A stretch of DNA of 9,307 bases. Origin: Clostridia bacterium (GTDB lineage: Bacteria; Bacillota; Clostridia; Oscillospirales; CAG-272). The position numbers and the translations under genes are program-made. The DNA lies in contig JAFQOC010000401.1 in NCBI GenBank assembly GCA_017420845.1, forward strand, positions 1 through 9,307, read 5' to 3'. The notes under the pieces were generated by a model, which was given only the letters and a program-made list of their open reading frames with translations, was not told where the DNA came from and made no database searches. The first letter of the stretch is position 1, and the number at the start of each line of letters is the position of its first letter. Positions 6,924 through 9,307 of this stretch are shown piece after piece.

Positions 6924-7685
6924 TTATCCGTAGATCTCCATAGACCGCTTCAGGCTGTCCACAGGATCTCCCAGCGGATTGTATTCCAGACCGCAGGCAC
7001 CCGTATAGCCCGCCCGGTCGATGGCATCAAAGATATACCTGTAGTTCAGCTCACCCTCCCACAACTCATGACGGCCCGGGTGGCCTGCCGCATGGAGGTG
7101 GGCGATCAGATCGAGATTTTGCGTGACCGTAGGAATAATGTCCCCCTCGGTGACCTGCTGGTGGTAGATATCGTAGACCACCTTGACGAAGGGGGAGTCC
7201 ACCTCGCGGATGATGTCGAAGGCCTCGGCGGCGGTTGTCAGGTAGTAGCCCGGGTGATTGACCTTGATATTCAGAGGCTCGGGCATGACGGTCACGCCGT
7301 AATACTCCAGGATGGGTTTGGCCGCCTTCAGGGTCTCCACGATGGCGGCGTGCTGGGCCTCGCGGGAGGTGCCCGTGTCGTCACCAACTTGGGTGATGGC
7401 GTGTCTGACTCCCATCCCCACGGCGGCCTCGCAGGTGTCCTTCAGAGCGGTCAGCCACAGGTCACGGCTCTCGGGTGTGGTGAGGCGATTCTCCATGACC
7501 AGGATACTGCACAGCTCTACCCCCGTGTCCGCAAGGGTGGATCTGACGGCGGAGGTGTTCAGCATACGCCAGTCGTAGGTCTCCACAGTGTGGTAGCCCA
7601 GCTCGGCAGACTTACGGATGGCGGTTATGAACTGCTCGGTGGTAGAGCAGGGGAAAAAGCAAGGAATGGGCACACAAAGTCTCAT
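6924..7685 (-). CDS. Hydroxypyruvate isomerase-like / sugar-phosphate isomerase-epimerase (TIM barrel)
   Basis: A 253-residue cytoplasmic xylose-isomerase-like TIM-barrel protein. The best resemblance is to hydroxypyruvate isomerase (Hyi), which interconverts hydroxypyruvate and tartronate semialdehyde; related proteins are ketose epimerases or inositol-catabolism enzymes. Family signatures visible are EPLN (136-139) with the likely catalytic/metal Glu136, VVYDIYHQQVTEGD (169-182) with D172 and H175, PGRHE (203-207), GELNYRYIFDAI (211-222) and GLEYNP (232-237) with Glu234. Classical Hyi has Gln in HVQIAD before PGRHE; here the aligned residue is His198 (AHLHAAGHPGRHE), still able to bind metal but possibly pointing to another substrate. 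Length is typical. The start has AAAGGAG six bases upstream. It is convergent with the lipoprotein gene and divergent from the MFS transporter, suggesting shared control and possibly a sugar or sugar-acid pathway. Exact substrate is uncertain. Confidence 0.85.
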   Translation of the reverse strand: MRLCVPIPCFFPCSTTEQFITAIRKSAELGYHTVETYDWRMLNTSAVRSTLADTGVELCSILVMENRLTTPESRDLWLTALKDTCEAAVGMGVRHAITQVGDDTGTSREAQHAAIVETLKAAKPILEYYGVTVMPEPLNIKVNHPGYYLTTAAEAFDIIREVDSPFVKVVYDIYHQQVTEGDIIPTVTQNLDLIAHLHAAGHPGRHELWEGELNYRYIFDAIDRAGYTGACGLEYNPLGDPVDSLKRSMEIYG

Positions 7686-7716
7686 GGCGATCTCCTTTCG
7701 AATGCTTGTCGGAATA

Positions 7717-7732
7717 AAAGGACGTTCCCTTT
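7717..7732. promoter_or_regulatory. Possible operator over the isomerase transcription start
   Basis: AAAGG (7717-7721) and CCTTT (7728-7732) form a 5-bp inverted repeat with a 6-bp centre. It covers about +1 to +16 of the transcript predicted from the promoter at 7739-7767, a usual repressor position. The arms are short, so this is tentative. Confidence 0.25.
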
Positions 7733-7738
7733 CCTATG

Positions 7739-7767
7739 ATTGTATCACGGGGAAGTTTTTTTGTCAA
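7739..7767 (-). promoter_or_regulatory. Sigma-A promoter of the isomerase-like gene
   Basis: On the minus strand TTGACA (7767-7762) and TACAAT (7744-7739) are 17 bp apart. Transcription should begin near 7732, about 47 bases before the ATG at 7685. The -35 is fully consensus and is followed by a run of A. Confidence 0.8.
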
Positions 7768-7785
7768 GCATTTCGCCCTTGAGTC

Positions 7786-7814
7786 TTGACAAAAATCTGT
7801 GAATCCAGTATAAT
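7786..7814 (+). promoter_or_regulatory. Perfect consensus sigma-A promoter of the MFS gene
   Basis: TTGACA (7786-7791) and TATAAT (7809-7814) are separated by 17 bp, matching consensus at every position of both hexamers. Transcription should start near 7821, about 32 bases before the ATG at 7853. Together with the divergent promoter, its -35 region forms an 11-bp inverted repeat (7758-7768 and 7785-7795). Confidence 0.85.
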
Positions 7815-7852
7815 TACGGTACTATCTCCCTTCAGGATTAAGGAGCTTTCCT

Positions 7853-9100
7853 ATGACGGCAACACCCAATTTCAAGCGGACCAAGCTGGCCTGCTATCTG
7901 GCCTACTTCACCATGTCCTCCATTTTCTGCATCCCCCCTCTGCTGTTCGTTCCCCTGCGGGAGACCTTCGGCATTTCCTACACCCTGTTGGGCACGCTGG
8001 TGCTGGTCAATTTCTGCACACAGCTGAGCGTGGATCTGCTCTTTACCTTCTTCCCACAATTCTTTAACACAAAAAAGGTGCTTCGGATTATGCCCCTGAT
8101 CACCTCGGCGGGCCTGGCTCTGTACGCCCTGATCCCTACCCTTTTCCCCACCCTCGCTTACCCGGGCCTGCTGCTGGGTACCGTGATCTTCTCGGTTTCC
8201 GCCGGTCTTTCGGAGGTTCTGCTCAGCCCCACCATCGCCGCCATTCCTTCGGACAATCCCCAGCGGGATATGTCCCTTCTCCACTCTCTGTACGCCTTCG
8301 GTGTGCTGACCATGGTGGTCATCGGGACACTGTTCCTTAAGCTCTTCGGCGCGGATAATTGGCTGTACCTCATGCTGTTTCTGGCCCTCCTTCCCGTCAT
8401 CCCCGCCGTCCTTTTTGCCGTCTCCCCCATACCGGATATGCAGGGGAGCGGATCCCCCGACGGAGCCAAGGGCACACGGAGGCGCGCCGTGGGTCTGGCC
8501 CTCTGTCTTGGCTGTATCTTCTTCGGCAGCTGCGCCGAAAACGCCATGAGCAACTGGATCTCGGGCTTCATGGAAAACGCGCTGGGCATTGACAAGGCCC
8601 TGGGCGATATCCTGGGCGTGGCCATGTTTGCCGTTTTACTGGGTCTGGCCCGTATCTCTTACGCCAGATTCGGCAAGAAAATCGCCCCCATTCTTCTGCT
8701 GGGTATGATAGGTGCCACAGCTTGCTACCTGCTGGCAAGCCTGTCCACGGGAGTGATCCTTCCCTTCGTGGCCTGTATTCTGGTGGGTCTGTTCACCTCC
8801 ATGCTCTGGCCCGGGGCCCTGATCCTCATGGAGGAACAGATCCCCAACGCGGGCGTGACCGCCTTTGCCCTCATGGCGGCGGGAGGCGATCTGGGCGCTT
8901 CCCTGGCGCCCCAGCTTTTGGGTATCGTGGTAGATCAGGTTTCGGTGACCCACGTGGCCGCAGAGCTGGGTCTGCGCTACGGCATGACCCCCGAGCAGAT
9001 CGGTCTCAAGGCCGGTATGTTGGTCACGGCGGTGTTCCCTCTGCTGGGCACGGCAGTCGTCATTCTGACCGTACGCTACTTCCGCAAGCATAAGGGGTGA
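7853..9100 (+). CDS. MFS transporter, sugar-porter-like
   Basis: A 415-residue integral membrane protein with about 12 hydrophobic segments (approximately 13-33, 42-67, 79-98, 103-127, 142-164, 170-190, 213-236, 250-268, 277-297, 299-325, 334-360, 386-409) and a charged cytoplasmic loop at 191-212 between two six-helix halves, as in the major facilitator superfamily. SLYAFGVLTMVV (145-156) in helix 5 and CAENAMSNWI (227-236) in helix 7, with polar E229, N230 and W235, recall the FucP-like fucose/glucose:H+ symporter branch; that assignment and the substrate are inferred. Loop 366-388 before the last helix is unusually long and polar. TAAGGAG lies seven bases before the ATG. The gene is driven by its own consensus promoter and is divergent from the isomerase-like gene, consistent with a transport-and-catabolism pair. 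Drug efflux is a less likely alternative. Confidence 0.85.
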   Translation: MTATPNFKRTKLACYLAYFTMSSIFCIPPLLFVPLRETFGISYTLLGTLVLVNFCTQLSVDLLFTFFPQFFNTKKVLRIMPLITSAGLALYALIPTLFPTLAYPGLLLGTVIFSVSAGLSEVLLSPTIAAIPSDNPQRDMSLLHSLYAFGVLTMVVIGTLFLKLFGADNWLYLMLFLALLPVIPAVLFAVSPIPDMQGSGSPDGAKGTRRRAVGLALCLGCIFFGSCAENAMSNWISGFMENALGIDKALGDILGVAMFAVLLGLARISYARFGKKIAPILLLGMIGATACYLLASLSTGVILPFVACILVGLFTSMLWPGALILMEEQIPNAGVTAFALMAAGGDLGASLAPQLLGIVVDQVSVTHVAAELGLRYGMTPEQIGLKAGMLVTAVFPLLGTAVVILTVRYFRKHKG

Positions 9101-9117
9101 GCTTTACATCTATGTCC

Positions 9118-9145
9118 GAAAAACCTGCAGGTGTCTTTCGTTTTT
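9118..9145 (+). terminator. Weak possible terminator of the MFS gene
   Basis: GAAA (9118-9121) pairs with TTTC (9136-9139), and the palindrome ACC-TGCA-GGT (9123-9132) forms an upper 3-bp stem. GTTTTT follows (9140-9145). The hairpin is interrupted and AT-rich at its base, so termination may be inefficient. Confidence 0.35.
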
Positions 9146-9159
9146 GGGCAAATGCGCTC

Positions 9160-9188
9160 TTGACAAGCTCTGATCTCCGTGGTATAAT
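9160..9188 (+). promoter_or_regulatory. Perfect consensus sigma-A promoter at the right edge
   Basis: TTGACA (9160-9165) and TATAAT (9183-9188) with a 17-bp spacer match consensus fully. Transcription should begin near 9195 and run off the window. No ribosome binding site with a sustained reading frame follows within the visible ~110 nt. Confidence 0.8.
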
Positions 9189-9307
9189 ACTAACTTGCGT
9201 GTCTGCTTCACAATTTCTTTTCTATTTTTCAGACGATTGCCTACTGCTGCAAATTTGAGTGTAACTATTCAGCTAATATGAAAAATTGCAGTTTATCGGG
9301 GTGAGGC
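9189..9307 (+). other. Leader or non-coding RNA region downstream of the orphan promoter
   Basis: The first part is pyrimidine-rich (9207-9230), flanked by a short inverted repeat GTCTG (9201-9205) / CAGAC (9230-9234). CTGCAAATTT (9247-9256) can pair, with one bulge, with AAATTGCAG (9283-9291). The only small frame, ATG at 9278 to TGA at 9304, encodes eight residues and has no Shine-Dalgarno. The region is therefore a long 5' leader or a small RNA gene that continues beyond the edge; no known riboswitch class was recognised. Confidence 0.4.
9283..9305 (+). repeat. Right copy of the 17-bp repeat
   Basis: AAATTGCAGTTTATCGG at 9283-9299 is the same sequence as the minus strand of 50-66, followed by GG and then TGAG (9302-9305), which also continues the left copy. 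Here it lies in the presumed transcript of the orphan promoter, so the two copies are in different contexts. Confidence 0.5.

Noticed and set aside
7068..7739. Plus-strand frame of 223 codons opposite the isomerase-like gene
   Set aside because: The opposite strand has all Hyi-family motifs, a promoter and a ribosome binding site; this frame has none and reads as a shadow.
7758..7795. 11-bp inverted repeat between the isomerase and MFS genes as a dedicated operator
   Set aside because: Most of it is the two consensus -35 boxes (TTGACA) in opposite orientation plus A-tracts, so promoter sequence alone explains it.
9278..9304. Eight-codon frame MKNCSLSG as a leader peptide
   Set aside because: No Shine-Dalgarno precedes it, and it shows no run of regulatory codons.

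Overview
The window looks like chromosomal DNA of a moderately GC-rich (above 50% by eye) low-branching Gram-positive bacterium, most likely a gut-type Clostridia/Oscillospirales-like Firmicute. The reasons are near-consensus sigma-A promoters (five, all with exact 17-bp spacers), strong AAGGAG-type ribosome binding sites, a large secreted lipoprotein with a low-complexity linker, and the general character of the proteins. This taxonomic call is inference; no rRNA or marker phylogeny is present. No tRNA, rRNA, CRISPR array, transposase or phage gene was seen.

Layout. Positions 65-625 (minus) encode a NUDIX hydrolase of the ADP-ribose pyrophosphatase type. It is divergent from a plus-strand cluster: a TcdA/ThiF-type tRNA-modifying dehydratase (802-1533), a diacylglycerol-kinase-family lipid kinase (1543-2538) and a 1,424-residue lipoprotein of unknown function (2577-6851). 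Gaps of 9 and 38 bp and no visible internal promoter or terminator suggest one transcript. A strong two-way hairpin terminator (6872-6901) separates this cluster from a convergent minus-strand hydroxypyruvate-isomerase-like TIM-barrel gene (6924-7685). That gene is in turn divergent from a 12-helix MFS transporter (7853-9100). The right edge has a perfect consensus promoter (9160-9188) followed by more than 100 nt with no convincing reading frame, running off the window.

How the genes may work together. The isomerase-like enzyme and the transporter share a divergent control region and could form a small carbohydrate uptake/catabolism pair. The NUDIX and TcdA genes share a control region whose two promoters and an 8-bp inverted repeat are symmetric around one point. 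The giant lipoprotein has two jelly-roll-like segments and a distinct C-terminal module and is probably displayed on the cell surface, perhaps for glycan binding or processing. It never uses the codons TTA, CTA or TCA over its last ~1,339 codons, which suggests high expression.

The most interesting items are the uncharacterised lipoprotein, the symmetric divergent promoter at 703-768, the orphan promoter at the right edge, and a 17-bp sequence present in inverted orientation at both ends of the window (50-66 and 9283-9299).
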